Assembly (NCBI RefSeq): GCF_016907655.1
Contig: NZ_JAFBCL010000001.1
Span: 5,304,001 to 5,368,000, forward strand
Direction: 5' to 3'
DNA from: Saccharothrix algeriensis
GTDB taxonomy: Bacteria; Actinomycetota; Actinomycetes; Mycobacteriales; Pseudonocardiaceae
DNA length: 64,000 nt
Part shown: piece after piece, positions 8,549 to 20,022 of the stretch
How positions within the stretch are numbered: position 1 is the first letter of the stretch
How the letters are laid out: each line of letters begins with the position of its first letter
Program-made: the position numbers and the translations under genes
The notes under the pieces: model-generated
What the model saw: only the letters and a program-made list of their open reading frames with translations
The model's database searches: none
What the model was told of the DNA's origin: nothing

Positions 8549-8549
<1 letters not shown>
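7410..8549 (+). CDS. carA: Carbamoyl-phosphate synthase small (glutaminase) subunit
   Basis: Hydrolyses glutamine and passes ammonia to CarB. 379 aa. The N-terminal CPSase domain (FSTGMTGYQETLTDPSY) is followed by a class I glutamine amidotransferase domain with catalytic triad C255 (GICFGNQ), H345 and E347 (YHPEAAAGPHD). ATG at 7410 overlaps the previous stop by 4 bp, and its own stop shares one base with the carB ATG. It serves both arginine and pyrimidine synthesis; here it sits in the pyr operon. Confidence 0.98.
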
Positions 8550-11868
<3,319 letters not shown>

Positions 11869-11872
<4 letters not shown>

Positions 11873-12687
11873 GGTTCGGACAACGGCTGGCGGCGGCCGT
11901 CGCCGAGCACGGCCCGCTGTGCGTGGGCATCGACCCCCACCCGGCGCTGCTGGACGCCTGGGGGCTGCCCCGGGACGTCTCCGGGCTGGAGCGGTTCGCC
12001 CTGACCTGCGTGGAGGCGTTCGGCGGCCACGTGGCCGCGGTGAAGCCCCAGGCGGCGTTCTTCGAGGCGCACGGGTCGAGGGGCGTGGCCGTCCTGGAGC
12101 GCGTCGTCGCCGACCTGCGGGGCAGCGGCACGCTGGTCCTGGTGGACGCCAAGCGCGGCGACATCGGCTCCACCATGGCCGCCTACGCGGCGGCGTACCT
12201 CACCGAGGGCTCGCCGCTCGCCGGCGACGCCGTCACGCTCTCGCCGTACCTCGGTTTCGGGTCGCTCGACCCGGCGCTGGAAGCGGCGCGCGCGAGCGGG
12301 CGCGGCGTATTCGTGTTGGCGTTGACTTCAAATCCCGAGGGGTCCTCGGTGCAGCGCGCGGTCGGTTCCGACGGCCGTTCCGTGGCCCAGTCGATCATCG
12401 ACGAGGCGGCCCGCCGCAACGCCGGCGCGGACCCCCTCGGCGATGTCGGCCTGGTCGTCGGGGCGACCGTCGGCGACCTCGGCGTCGACCTGTCCCACCT
12501 GCGCGGACCCGTCCTGGCCCCCGGTTTCGGGGCCCAGGGCGCGACCGCGGCGGACCTGCGCGCGGTGTTCGGCCGGGAGCTGCCCGGGGTGCTGCCGACC
12601 AGCTCGCGGGACGTGCTGCGGCACGGTCCCGGTTCCGCGGCCCTGCGGTCCGCCGCGGCCTCCGCCCGGGACTCGCTGGCCCTGTGA
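11869..12687 (+). CDS. pyrF: Orotidine-5'-phosphate decarboxylase (type 2)
   Basis: Last step of UMP synthesis. 272 aa with the actinobacterial type-2 signature VDAKRGDIGST (K95 catalytic) and the phosphate-binding C-terminal segment VLAPGFGAQGATAADL. GTG at 11869 overlaps the carB stop by 4 bp. It ends the operon; pyrD and pyrE are not in the window, as expected from mycobacterial order. Confidence 0.97.
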
Positions 12688-12910
12688 CCACGATCAAATC
12701 GCGACACGCTTTGGCTGGTCCGCTCACCTGCGCAAACGCCGCCTGGTACGGTCCTGGCACCGACGGGATCATCCCCCATCGAGCGCATACCACACAGGAC
12801 GTGCGCAACGCGTCACCGGTGGCGGTGATGGGCCTGTCGGGGGGTGTTGGTACTACTACCACCCGCCGCAACCGCTTGGCGCAGAAAGACTCACCTGACT
12901 GGGACCCACG

Positions 12911-12940
12911 TTGTACCCAGGCAATTGCGCTCGGTACGGT
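12911..12940 (+). promoter_or_regulatory. Candidate mihF promoter
   Basis: TTGTAC (12911-12916) and TACGGT (12935-12940) are separated by 18 bp, placing the start about 40 nt before the mihF GTG. The 299-bp spacer from pyrF is otherwise without visible genes. Pattern-based only. Confidence 0.35.
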
Positions 12941-12986
12941 CGCGGCACCGATCCAGAATTGAAATTCCCACACCACGGAGGAAATC

Positions 12987-13304
12987 GTGGCCCTTCCCCA
13001 GCTTACCGAGGAGCAGCGGGCCGCAGCGCTGGAGAAGGCTGCTGCCGCTCGTCGCGCTCGGGCTGAGCTCAAGGAGCGCCTCAAGCGTGGCGGCACGACC
13101 CTGACGGACGTGCTCAAGGCCGCCGAGAGCGACGAGGTCCTTGGCAAGATGAAGGTGTCCGCGCTGCTCGAAGCCCTTCCGGGCGTCGGCAAGGTCCGCG
13201 CGCAGCAGATCATGGAGCGGCTGGAAATCGCTCCGAGCCGTCGGCTGCGCGGCCTGGGTGAGCGGCAGCGCAAGGCGCTGCTCACCGAGTTCAGCGGCGA
13301 GTGA
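12987..13304 (+). CDS. mihF: Integration host factor, actinobacterial type (mIHF)
   Basis: 105-aa nucleoid protein, unrelated to HU/IHF of enterics, that binds and bends DNA. A basic N-terminal helix is followed by the helix-two-turn-helix module with LEALPGVGKVRAQQIMERL, and the C-terminal RLRGLGERQRKALLTEF is conserved. GTG start with an ACGGAGGAAA ribosome-binding site. Its stop overlaps gmk by 4 bp, the usual mihF-gmk-rpoZ arrangement. Confidence 0.95.
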   Translation: MALPQLTEEQRAAALEKAAAARRARAELKERLKRGGTTLTDVLKAAESDEVLGKMKVSALLEALPGVGKVRAQQIMERLEIAPSRRLRGLGERQRKALLTEFSGE

Positions 13305-13903
13305 GTGATGGCACCGGGGCGGGGTCGGGCGCACGCGCCCGGCCCCGCCTCACCGTCCTGTCCGGGCCCTCCGGCGTCGGCAAGTCCAGCGTGCTGGCCG
13401 AGCTGCGCCGCCTCGGGCCCGACGTGCACTTCAGCGTCTCGGTGACCACCCGGGCGCCGAGGCCGGGCGAGGTCGACGGCGTGCACTACCACTTCGTGGG
13501 CCTCGACGAGTTCCGCGCGATGGTCGCCGCCGGCGAGCTGCTCGAGCACGCCGAGTTCGCGGGCAACTGCTACGGCACGCCCCGCGGCCCGGTGGAGCGG
13601 GCGCTGGCCGCCGGCCGGCCGTCGCTGCTGGAGATCGAGCTGCAGGGCGCGCGCCAGGTGCGCGCGGCGATGCCGGAGGCGCGGCTGGTGATGCTCGCGC
13701 CGCCGTCGTGGGAGGACCTGGTGCGCCGGCTGACCGGCCGCGGCACCGAGGACCCCGCCGTGGTGGCCCGCCGGCTCGCGATCGCCCGCGAGGAGCTCGC
13801 GGCCGAGCCCGAGTTCGACGACGTCGTGGTGAACGCCGACGTGCGGTCGGCCGCCGCCCGCTTGCTAGACTTGGTGGTCGGCCCGGCGCCCGATGCGCGA
13901 TGA
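13301..13903 (+). CDS. gmk: Guanylate kinase
   Basis: Phosphorylates GMP to GDP. 200 aa. P-loop SGPSGVGKSS at 21-30, GMP-binding VSVTTRAPRPGEVDGVHYHF, and the LID region DLVRRLTGRGTED. GTG at 13301 overlaps the mihF stop; the first 15 residues are a flexible Gly/Ala-rich extension before the conserved core. Confidence 0.97.
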   Translation: MSDGTGAGSGARARPRLTVLSGPSGVGKSSVLAELRRLGPDVHFSVSVTTRAPRPGEVDGVHYHFVGLDEFRAMVAAGELLEHAEFAGNCYGTPRGPVERALAAGRPSLLEIELQGARQVRAAMPEARLVMLAPPSWEDLVRRLTGRGTEDPAVVARRLAIAREELAAEPEFDDVVVNADVRSAAARLLDLVVGPAPDAR

Positions 13904-13994
13904 CGGACGCCGGTCGCGCGCCGCACGCGCGCAGGCGTCCGCTCGCAGGCGCGGGACGACTCTGGCAGACACACAACCGCAGGAGCGTTGACGA

Positions 13995-14273
13995 GTGACC
14001 ACGCACACCGAGCTGGGCCCGCTGTCGGGTTCCCCGGAGGGCATCACCAACCCGCCGATCGACGACCTGCTGGAGCAGGTCAGCTCGAAGTACGCGCTGG
14101 TGATCTACGCGGCCAAGCGGGCGCGGCAGATCAACGACTACTACGCCCAGCTGGGCGAGGGCCTGCTGGAGTACGTCGGCCCGCTGGTCGAGCCCGGCCC
14201 GCGCGAGAAGCCGCTGTCGATCGCGCTGCGGGAGATCCACGCGGGTCTCCTGGAGCACACCGAGGGCGAGTGA
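13995..14273 (+). CDS. rpoZ: RNA polymerase omega subunit
   Basis: 92-aa subunit assisting assembly of RNA polymerase through the beta' subunit. The conserved core PPIDDLLEQVSSKYALVIYAAKRARQINDYY is intact, with the short actinobacterial C-terminal tail. GTG start with a GCAGGAGCG Shine-Dalgarno; 91 bp after gmk. The stop overlaps coaBC by 3 bp. Confidence 0.97.
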   Translation: MTTHTELGPLSGSPEGITNPPIDDLLEQVSSKYALVIYAAKRARQINDYYAQLGEGLLEYVGPLVEPGPREKPLSIALREIHAGLLEHTEGE

Positions 14274-15535
14274 CCGGCTCGGCCGAGGCCCCCTCCCGTC
14301 CCCGGGTCGTCCTGGGCGTGGGCGGGGGCATCGCCGCCTACAAGGCGTGCGAGGTGCTGCGCCGGCTCACCGAGTCCGGCCACGGGGTGCGGGTGGTCCC
14401 GACCGCGGGCGCGCTGCGCTTCGTCGGGGCGGCGACCTTCGAGGCGCTGTCCGGCCGGCCGGTGCACGCCGAGGTGTTCTCCGACGTGCCGTCCGTGCAG
14501 CACGTGAAGCTGGGGCAGGACGCCGACCTGGTCGTCGTCGCGCCCGCCACGGCGAACCTGCTGGCCAAGGCCGCCCACGGGCTGGCCGACGACCTGCTCA
14601 CCAACACCCTGCTGACCGCGCGCTGCCCGGTCCTGCTGGTGCCGGCGATGCACACCGAGATGTGGGAGCACCCGGCGACGCGGGCCAACGTGGCGCTGCT
14701 GCGCTCGCGGGGCGTCGTCGTGGCCGAGCCCGCCAGCGGCCGGCTGACCGGCAAGGACACCGGCAAGGGCCGGCTGCCCGACCCCGCCGAGATCGTGGAG
14801 CTGGCCCGGCTGCTGCTGCACCGCCGCGACGCGCTGCCGCGCGACATGGAGGGCCTGCGCGTCGCGATCTCCGCGGGCGGCACCCGCGAGCCGCTGGACC
14901 CGGTGCGCTTCCTGGGCAACCGCTCGTCCGGCCGCCAGGGCTACGCGCTGGCCAGGGTCGCCGCGCAGCGCGGCGCGCGGGTCGCGCTGGTCGCCGCGCA
15001 CACCGCCGACCTGGCGCCGCCCGCCGGCGTCGAGGTCGAGCGGGTCGGCACGGCCGCGCAGCTGCGGGAGGCGATGCACCGGGCGGCCGAGGGCGCGGAC
15101 GTCGTCGTGATGGCCGCGGCGGTCGCGGACTTCCGCCCGGTCGACCGGGCCGAGCACAAGATCAAGAAGACCGACCGCGACCCGGAGCCGGTGGCGCTGA
15201 CCCGCAACCCGGACGTCCTGGCCGAGCTGGTCGGCGCCCGGCGGCCCGGGCAGGTCGTCGTCGGGTTCGCCGCGGAGACCGGGGACGCCGCCGCGGGCGT
15301 GCTGGAGCACGGGCGCGCGAAGCTGCGCCGCAAGGGCTGCGACTGGCTCGTGGTCAACGCCGTCGGCGACGGCAGGGCGTTCGAGGTGGAGGACAACGGC
15401 GGCTGGCTGCTGTCCGCCGAAGGGGTGGAGACCCCGCTGCCGCACGGCTCCAAGGCGAGCCTCGCGTCCGCAGTGTGGGACGCGATCATGTCCGGGTGCG
15501 AGGTTTCTGGCCCCCGGGGGCGTCGCCCTCAGTAA
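14270..15535 (+). CDS. coaBC: Bifunctional phosphopantothenoylcysteine decarboxylase / phosphopantothenate-cysteine ligase
   Basis: Two successive steps of coenzyme A synthesis. 421 aa. CoaC half (about 1-190): FMN-binding GVGGGIAAYKACE, catalytic His in SVQHVKL, and VPAMHTEMWEHPAT, the actinobacterial variant of the PAMN motif. CoaB half (about 195-421): SAGGTREPLDPVRFLGNRSSG and the KIKKTD motif. GTG start overlaps the rpoZ stop. A possible -10-like TAAGCT for metK overlaps the stop codon. Confidence 0.97.
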   Translation: MTGSAEAPSRPRVVLGVGGGIAAYKACEVLRRLTESGHGVRVVPTAGALRFVGAATFEALSGRPVHAEVFSDVPSVQHVKLGQDADLVVVAPATANLLAKAAHGLADDLLTNTLLTARCPVLLVPAMHTEMWEHPATRANVALLRSRGVVVAEPASGRLTGKDTGKGRLPDPAEIVELARLLLHRRDALPRDMEGLRVAISAGGTREPLDPVRFLGNRSSGRQGYALARVAAQRGARVALVAAHTADLAPPAGVEVERVGTAAQLREAMHRAAEGADVVVMAAAVADFRPVDRAEHKIKKTDRDPEPVALTRNPDVLAELVGARRPGQVVVGFAAETGDAAAGVLEHGRAKLRRKGCDWLVVNAVGDGRAFEVEDNGGWLLSAEGVETPLPHGSKASLASAVWDAIMSGCEVSGPRGRRPQ

Positions 15536-15606
15536 GCTTGGCCCGATCCGCGCAAGGACATCAGGTCGGGACCCGATCTCGCATGGACACCAGGTAGAGG
15601 AGTGCC

Positions 15607-16809
15607 GTGAGCCAGCACAGCAGCAGGCTGTTCACCAGTGAGTCGGTGACGGAGGGGCACCCGGACAAGATCTGCGACGCGATCAGCGACGCGATCCTGG
15701 ACGCGTTGCTGGCGAAGGACCCCCGCTCGCGGGTGGCGGTGGAGACGTTGATCACCACCGGTCAGGTGCACGTGGCGGGCGAGGTCACCACGGAGACCTA
15801 CGCGGACATCCCGTCCATCGTCCGGGAGAAGATCCTCGACATCGGCTACGACTCCTCGGCCAAGGGCTTCGACGGCCGCTCGTGCGGCGTGAACGTGGCC
15901 ATCGGCTCGCAGTCGCCGGACATCGCGCAGGGCGTGGACACCGCCTACGAGCGGCGGGTCGGCGGCGCGGACGACGAGATCGACAAGCAGGGCGCGGGCG
16001 ACCAGGGCCTGATGTTCGGCTACGCGTGCACCGACACCCCCGAGCTGATGCCGCTGCCGATCGCGCTGGCGCACCGGCTGTCCCGCCGGTTGACCGCCGT
16101 GCGCAAGGACGGCACCGTGCCCTACCTGCGCCCGGACGGCAAGACGCAGGTCACCATCGAGTACGCGGGCGACCAGCCGGTCCGGCTGGACACGGTCGTG
16201 GTCTCGACCCAGCACGCGGACGGCATCGACCTGGAGAAGCTGCTCGGCGTCGACGTGCGCGAGCACGTGGTCGCGCCGGAGATCGCCGACCTGGGCCTGG
16301 AGACCGGGGACGTGCGGCTGCTGGTCAACCCGACCGGCCGGTTCGTCATCGGCGGCCCGATGGGCGACGCGGGCCTGACCGGCCGCAAGATCATCGTGGA
16401 CACCTACGGCGGCATGGCGCGGCACGGTGGCGGCGCGTTCTCCGGCAAGGACCCGTCGAAGGTGGACCGCTCCGCCGCGTACGCGATGCGCTGGGTGGCC
16501 AAGAACGCCGTGGCGGCGGGCCTGGCGGCGCGCATCGAGGTGCAGGTCGCCTACGCGATCGGCAAGGCCGCGCCGGTGGGCCTGTTCGTGGAGACCTTCG
16601 GCACCGAGACGGTGGACCCGGCCAAGATCCAGCAGGCCATCACCGAGGTCTTCGACCTGCGCCCGGCCGCGATCATCCGCGACCTGGACCTGCTGCGGCC
16701 CATCTACGCGCCGACCGCCGCCTACGGGCACTTCGGCCGCACCGACGTCGACCTGCCCTGGGAGAGCACCGACCGCGCGGACGCGCTGCGCGCGGCGGCC
16801 GGCGCCTGA
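15607..16809 (+). CDS. metK: S-adenosylmethionine synthetase
   Basis: Makes SAM from methionine and ATP. 400 aa. ATP-binding GHPDKICD (17-24) and GAGDQG (129-134), plus the phosphate-binding GGGAFSGKDPSKVDRSAAYA motif, are all present. GTG start with AGAGGAG 5 nt upstream. The 71-bp leader is too short for a SAM riboswitch and none is seen. A very strong palindromic terminator follows 60 bp downstream. Confidence 0.98.
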   Translation: MSQHSSRLFTSESVTEGHPDKICDAISDAILDALLAKDPRSRVAVETLITTGQVHVAGEVTTETYADIPSIVREKILDIGYDSSAKGFDGRSCGVNVAIGSQSPDIAQGVDTAYERRVGGADDEIDKQGAGDQGLMFGYACTDTPELMPLPIALAHRLSRRLTAVRKDGTVPYLRPDGKTQVTIEYAGDQPVRLDTVVVSTQHADGIDLEKLLGVDVREHVVAPEIADLGLETGDVRLLVNPTGRFVIGGPMGDAGLTGRKIIVDTYGGMARHGGGAFSGKDPSKVDRSAAYAMRWVAKNAVAAGLAARIEVQVAYAIGKAAPVGLFVETFGTETVDPAKIQQAITEVFDLRPAAIIRDLDLLRPIYAPTAAYGHFGRTDVDLPWESTDRADALRAAAGA

Positions 16810-17127
16810 GCGACGGGCTCCCGGTGAGCCGGGGGACCCGGTAGGGGCCGGCTTCCCGCGCCGCCGACCCGGGAGCCCCGGTCGAGGACGTCCTCGACCG
16901 GGGCTCCCGGATCGGCGGCGCGCGTGCGTGGTGGGGCCGTCGGCGCCGCCCGGCCTGCCGCGCCGGGGCGGACGTGCTCCTGCCGCCGGAGCGGTGCGCG
17001 GTCGCTGTCCGTTCGGCCCCTGCCGGCTCTGGTGGCGCCGGACGCGGCTGTCGGGGTCGGCGGGATCGCGGAGCGGGGCAGGGCCGTCGTCAGGTCGGCG
17101 ACCGGTCCGCGTCACCCGGTGGTGATC
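16810..17127. other. metK-priA spacer
   Basis: About 420 bp separate metK from priA. The left part holds the metK terminator; 16911-17127 is GC-rich with no supported gene; the right end holds the priA promoter with its LexA box and a possible 18-codon leader ORF. Confidence 0.7.
16869..16910. terminator. 42-bp perfect palindrome after metK
   Basis: Arms 16869-16889 and 16890-16910 are exact reverse complements with no loop bases (21-bp arms). No T-tract. It lies 60 bp after the metK stop and ends the mihF-metK run. Confidence 0.85.
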
Positions 17128-17156
17128 TTGCTTATCTCGAACGCCTGTTCGACAAT
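17128..17156 (+). promoter_or_regulatory. SOS-type promoter of priA with perfect LexA box
   Basis: TTGCTT (17128-17133) and GACAAT (17151-17156) are 17 bp apart, ideal for the housekeeping sigma factor. Between and overlapping them, 17137-17152 reads TCGAACGCCTGTTCGA, an exact TCGAAC-N4-GTTCGA LexA box of the actinobacterial type. LexA bound here would occlude the promoter, so priA should be induced by DNA damage. The match is seen in the sequence; the regulation is inferred. Confidence 0.8.
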
Positions 17157-17162
17157 GGGGCC

Positions 17163-17219
17163 ATGCGACCACGCGGCCGGCCCCACCGCTCCGACGGGGC
17201 CCGCAAGGCCCTCTGGTAG
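17163..17219 (+). CDS. Possible 18-aa leaderless leader peptide before priA
   Basis: ATG at 17163 lies 6 nt after the GACAAT -10 box, so a transcript from this promoter could begin almost at this codon. It encodes MRPRGRPHRSDGARKALW and stops 10 bp before the priA ATG in another frame. It may be a translated leader that couples ribosomes to priA, or simply untranslated leader. No homology known to me. Confidence 0.35.
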   Translation: MRPRGRPHRSDGARKALW

Positions 17220-17229
17220 ACCTCAGCGC

Positions 17230-19224
17230 ATGGCGAGCAAGGCGAGCACCAGGCGCGGTGAGCGCGTGCCCGCGTCCGCGCTGCCCGTCGCCCGGATCTG
17301 CGTCGACGTGCCGCTGCCGCACCTGGACAAGCCGTTCGACTACCTGGTCGCCACCGAGCAGGACGCGGACGCGGTGCCCGGCTGCCGGGTCCGGGTGCGG
17401 TTCGCGGGTCAGCTGGTGGACGGGTTCCTGCTGGAGCGGGCCGAGGAGTCCGACTACGACCGCAAGAAGCTCAGCTTCCTGGACCGGGTGATCTCGCCCG
17501 AGCCGGTGCTCTCGCCCGAGGTGGCGGAGCTGGCGCGGGCGGTGGCCGACCGGTACGCCGGTTCGCTGACCGACATCCTGCGCCTGGCGATCCCGCCCCG
17601 GCACGCGCGGGTCGAGGCCAAGCCGGCCCGGGAGCCCGCGCCCGCCCCGGCCGCGCCCCCGGCGCAGGGCTGGTCGCGCTACCCGTACGGGCCGAACCTG
17701 CTCGACGCGCTGCGGGCCGGCCGCCCGGCGCGGGCGGTGTGGCAGGCGCTGCCGGCGGAGGACTGGCCCGCCCGGCTGGCGGAGGCCGCCGTGTCGGTGG
17801 TCAGCGCGGGCCGGGGCGCGCTGGTCGTCGTGCCGGACCACCGCGACCTGGCGCGGCTGCACGAGGCGTGCGCGGCGCTGGCCGGCCCGGACGCGGTGGT
17901 GGCGCTGTCGTCCGACCTGGGGCCGTCCGCGCGCTACCAGCGGTGGCTGGCGGTGCGCCGGGGCGCGGTGCGGCTGGTGCTGGGCACCCGCGGCGCGGCG
18001 CTGGCCCCGGTGCGCGACCTGGGCCTGGTCGTGGTGTGGGACGACGGCGACGACCTGCACGTCGAGCCGCGGATGCCCTACCCGAACGTGCGGGACGTGC
18101 TGGTGCAGCGCGCCCACCTGACCGGGGCGTCCCTGCTGGTGGGCGGCTTCGCCCGCACGGCCGAGGCGCAGCTGCTGGTGGACAGCGGCTGGGCGCACGA
18201 GGTGGTCGCGCCCCGGGACGTGCTGCGCGCGGTCGCGCCGCGGGTGGCGGCGGTCGGCGACCACGCGTGGCAGGAGGTGAAGGACCCGGCGGCGCGGTCG
18301 GCGCGGCTGCCGTCGATCGCGTTCGACGCGGCGCGGGCGGCGTTCGCCGAGGACGCCCCGGTGCTGATCCAGGTGCCCAGGCGGGGTTACGTGCCGTCGC
18401 TGGCGTGCGGCGCGTGCCGGGCGCCGGCGCGCTGCCGGCGCTGCGCGGGTCCGCTGGCGCTGCCCGGCGGCGCCGAGGACGGCGTGCCGAAGCCGGCGTA
18501 CTGCCGGTGGTGCGGCGCGACGGAGGCGGCGTTCCGCTGCCCGGCCTGCGGTTCGCGGCGGCTGCGCGGCCAGGTGATCGGGGCGCGCCGCACGGCCGAG
18601 GAGCTGGGCCGGGCGTTCAGCGGCGTCCCGGTGCGGACCTCGGGGGCGGACGAGGTGCTGTCCGCGGTGCCGGGCGGCTCGTCCCTGGTGGTCGCGACGC
18701 CGGGCGCGGAGCCCACCGCCGAGGGCGGCTACGGGGCGGTGCTGCTGCTCGACGGCTGGGCGCTGCTGGGCCGGGCGGACCTGCGGGCGGCGGAGGAGGC
18801 GCTGCGGCGCTGGATGACCGCCGCCGCCCTGACCCGCCCGGCGGGCCGGGTGGTGGTGGTCGCCGACTCCGCGCTGGCCCCGGTGCAGGCCCTGGTGCGC
18901 TGGGACCCGGTGTGGCACGCGAGGCAGGAGCTGGCGGCCAGGGCGGAGCTGGGCTTCCCGCCGGCCGTGCGCATGGCGACCCTGGACGGCACGCCGGACG
19001 CGCTGGCCTCCGCCCTGGGCGACCTGGTGCTGCCCCCGACCGGCGAGATCCTGGGCCCCGTGCCGCTGTCCGAGGACGGGCAGCAGGAGCGCGCGCTGGT
19101 CCGCGTGGCCCGGACCGAGGGCAGGGCCCTCTCCGAAGTCCTCACCGCGCTGCAGAAGACCCGCAGCGCCCGCAAGGACCCGGACCTGGTCCGGGTGAAG
19201 CTCGACCCGCTGGAAGTCCTCTGA
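17230..19224 (+). CDS. priA: Primosomal protein N' (PriA), helicase motifs lost
   Basis: Replication-restart protein that recognises stalled forks. 664 aa. The N-terminal 3'-end-binding domain (PHLDKPFDYLVATEQ) is clear and two zinc-binding Cys clusters are present (CGACRAPARCRRC and CRWCGA...CPACGS, eight Cys in all). The helicase Walker A is gone: the expected GVTGSGKT position reads VVSAGRGALVVVP, and the DEEH box reads VVWDDGDDLH. Actinobacterial PriA proteins are known to lack detectable helicase motifs, so it may act as a structural loader. The ATG at 17230 gives the family N-terminus. Transcribed alone from a LexA-box promoter and followed by a hairpin terminator. Confidence 0.93.
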   Translation: MASKASTRRGERVPASALPVARICVDVPLPHLDKPFDYLVATEQDADAVPGCRVRVRFAGQLVDGFLLERAEESDYDRKKLSFLDRVISPEPVLSPEVAELARAVADRYAGSLTDILRLAIPPRHARVEAKPAREPAPAPAAPPAQGWSRYPYGPNLLDALRAGRPARAVWQALPAEDWPARLAEAAVSVVSAGRGALVVVPDHRDLARLHEACAALAGPDAVVALSSDLGPSARYQRWLAVRRGAVRLVLGTRGAALAPVRDLGLVVVWDDGDDLHVEPRMPYPNVRDVLVQRAHLTGASLLVGGFARTAEAQLLVDSGWAHEVVAPRDVLRAVAPRVAAVGDHAWQEVKDPAARSARLPSIAFDAARAAFAEDAPVLIQVPRRGYVPSLACGACRAPARCRRCAGPLALPGGAEDGVPKPAYCRWCGATEAAFRCPACGSRRLRGQVIGARRTAEELGRAFSGVPVRTSGADEVLSAVPGGSSLVVATPGAEPTAEGGYGAVLLLDGWALLGRADLRAAEEALRRWMTAAALTRPAGRVVVVADSALAPVQALVRWDPVWHARQELAARAELGFPPAVRMATLDGTPDALASALGDLVLPPTGEILGPVPLSEDGQQERALVRVARTEGRALSEVLTALQKTRSARKDPDLVRVKLDPLEVL

Positions 19225-19264
19225 AGGGGCCGCTCGGCGGGCGCGCCCTCACGACCGGGCGGCC

Positions 19265-19288
19265 GGCTCCCCGCAGGCACGGGGAGCC
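19265..19288 (+). terminator. Hairpin after priA
   Basis: 9-bp perfect stem (19265-19273 with 19280-19288) with a 6-nt loop, 41 bp after the priA stop. Confidence 0.6.
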
Positions 19289-19777
19289 CGGCCGGTCCCG
19301 AGCTGCCCGGACGTTGGACGGTGGCTCGGGGGACTCGTGGCCGCGTGGCTGCCATCATGGATCGCGGCGCACGGGTGTACGGGGAGCAGGTTGCCTGTCC
19401 GGATCGCGTCATCACCATAACGTCGGACGCGTCCGGACGGTCACAGCTTCGCAAACTCGCCGGTCAACGGCGATTTCGCCGTGCCATCACGTCAAGTGAA
19501 CCCTAAGCCCGGTTACCAGGGACGGGTTTGGTAACCGCTTCGCGGCGTCCAGCACCGCACTCCGAAAAAGAACTAAACGGACAAAAGCGGTAAAAGGGAC
19601 AATTTTTGGTACCAGCCACCGCTTCCGCACCGGGTCGGGGCCTCGCTACAACTGAGCCGAGCGGTCGTCCCGGCCGGCTCCGGCGGCAGGCACCGCCGGA
19701 GCGGGAGGGGCCGGTCAACCGCGGCCCGGACGTCGCATCCGCCGTGCGCGGATCCTCGGATTGGACGGTGACCAGCC
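19289..19777. promoter_or_regulatory. AT-rich intergenic block with inverted repeats
   Basis: No supported gene in this stretch. 19511-19518 (GGTTACCA) and 19529-19536 (TGGTAACC) form an 8-bp inverted repeat with a 10-bp spacer, and a related palindrome TGGTACCA occurs near 19607-19614. The DNA from about 19560 to 19615 is strikingly AT-rich for this chromosome. It may hold the promoter and operators of the following membrane protein/XRE pair. Confidence 0.45.
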
Positions 19778-20011
19778 ATGCGCAAGACCCTGATCCCACG
19801 ACGCGGACCCGGCGCCGCGCGCCGTCGTCCCGACGAGCACGCGGTCGTCCGCATCGGCGCCTTCGCGGTCGTGGCGGTGGTGCTGCTGGCGATGCTCCTG
19901 CTCGGGGTGGACCTCGCCACCGCGTCGGTGGCCCTCGTGGTGATCGGGGGTGCGGCCGGCCGGCTGGTGCCCCTGGTCGACTCCCGCCGCTCGACCTCCG
20001 GTCGCCGCTAG
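19778..20011 (+). CDS. Small single-helix membrane protein
   Basis: 77 aa. A basic N-terminus (MRKTLIPRRGPGAARRRPDE) is followed by one or two hydrophobic helices (AVVRIGAFAVVAVVLLAMLLLGVDL and ASVALVVIGGAAGRLVPLV) and a short basic tail. ATG start with only a weak GGTGACC upstream. The next gene, a multi-domain XRE regulator, begins 11 bp later, so they are probably co-transcribed. I do not recognise a family. Confidence 0.65.
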   Translation: MRKTLIPRRGPGAARRRPDEHAVVRIGAFAVVAVVLLAMLLLGVDLATASVALVVIGGAAGRLVPLVDSRRSTSGRR

Positions 20012-20022
20012 GCGGCGGCCCC

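Noticed and set aside
15536..15606. SAM riboswitch upstream of metK
   Set aside because: Only 71 bp separate coaBC and metK and no SAM-I or SAM-II core or pairing pattern is visible.
15529..18918. 1129-codon open frame antisense to metK and priA
   Set aside because: Crosses the metK terminator and priA promoter, low-complexity product, and both sense genes are certain.
19321..19506. 61-codon plus-strand ORF after priA
   Set aside because: No ribosome-binding site, no recognisable motif, and lies across a terminator/promoter region; too weak to list.
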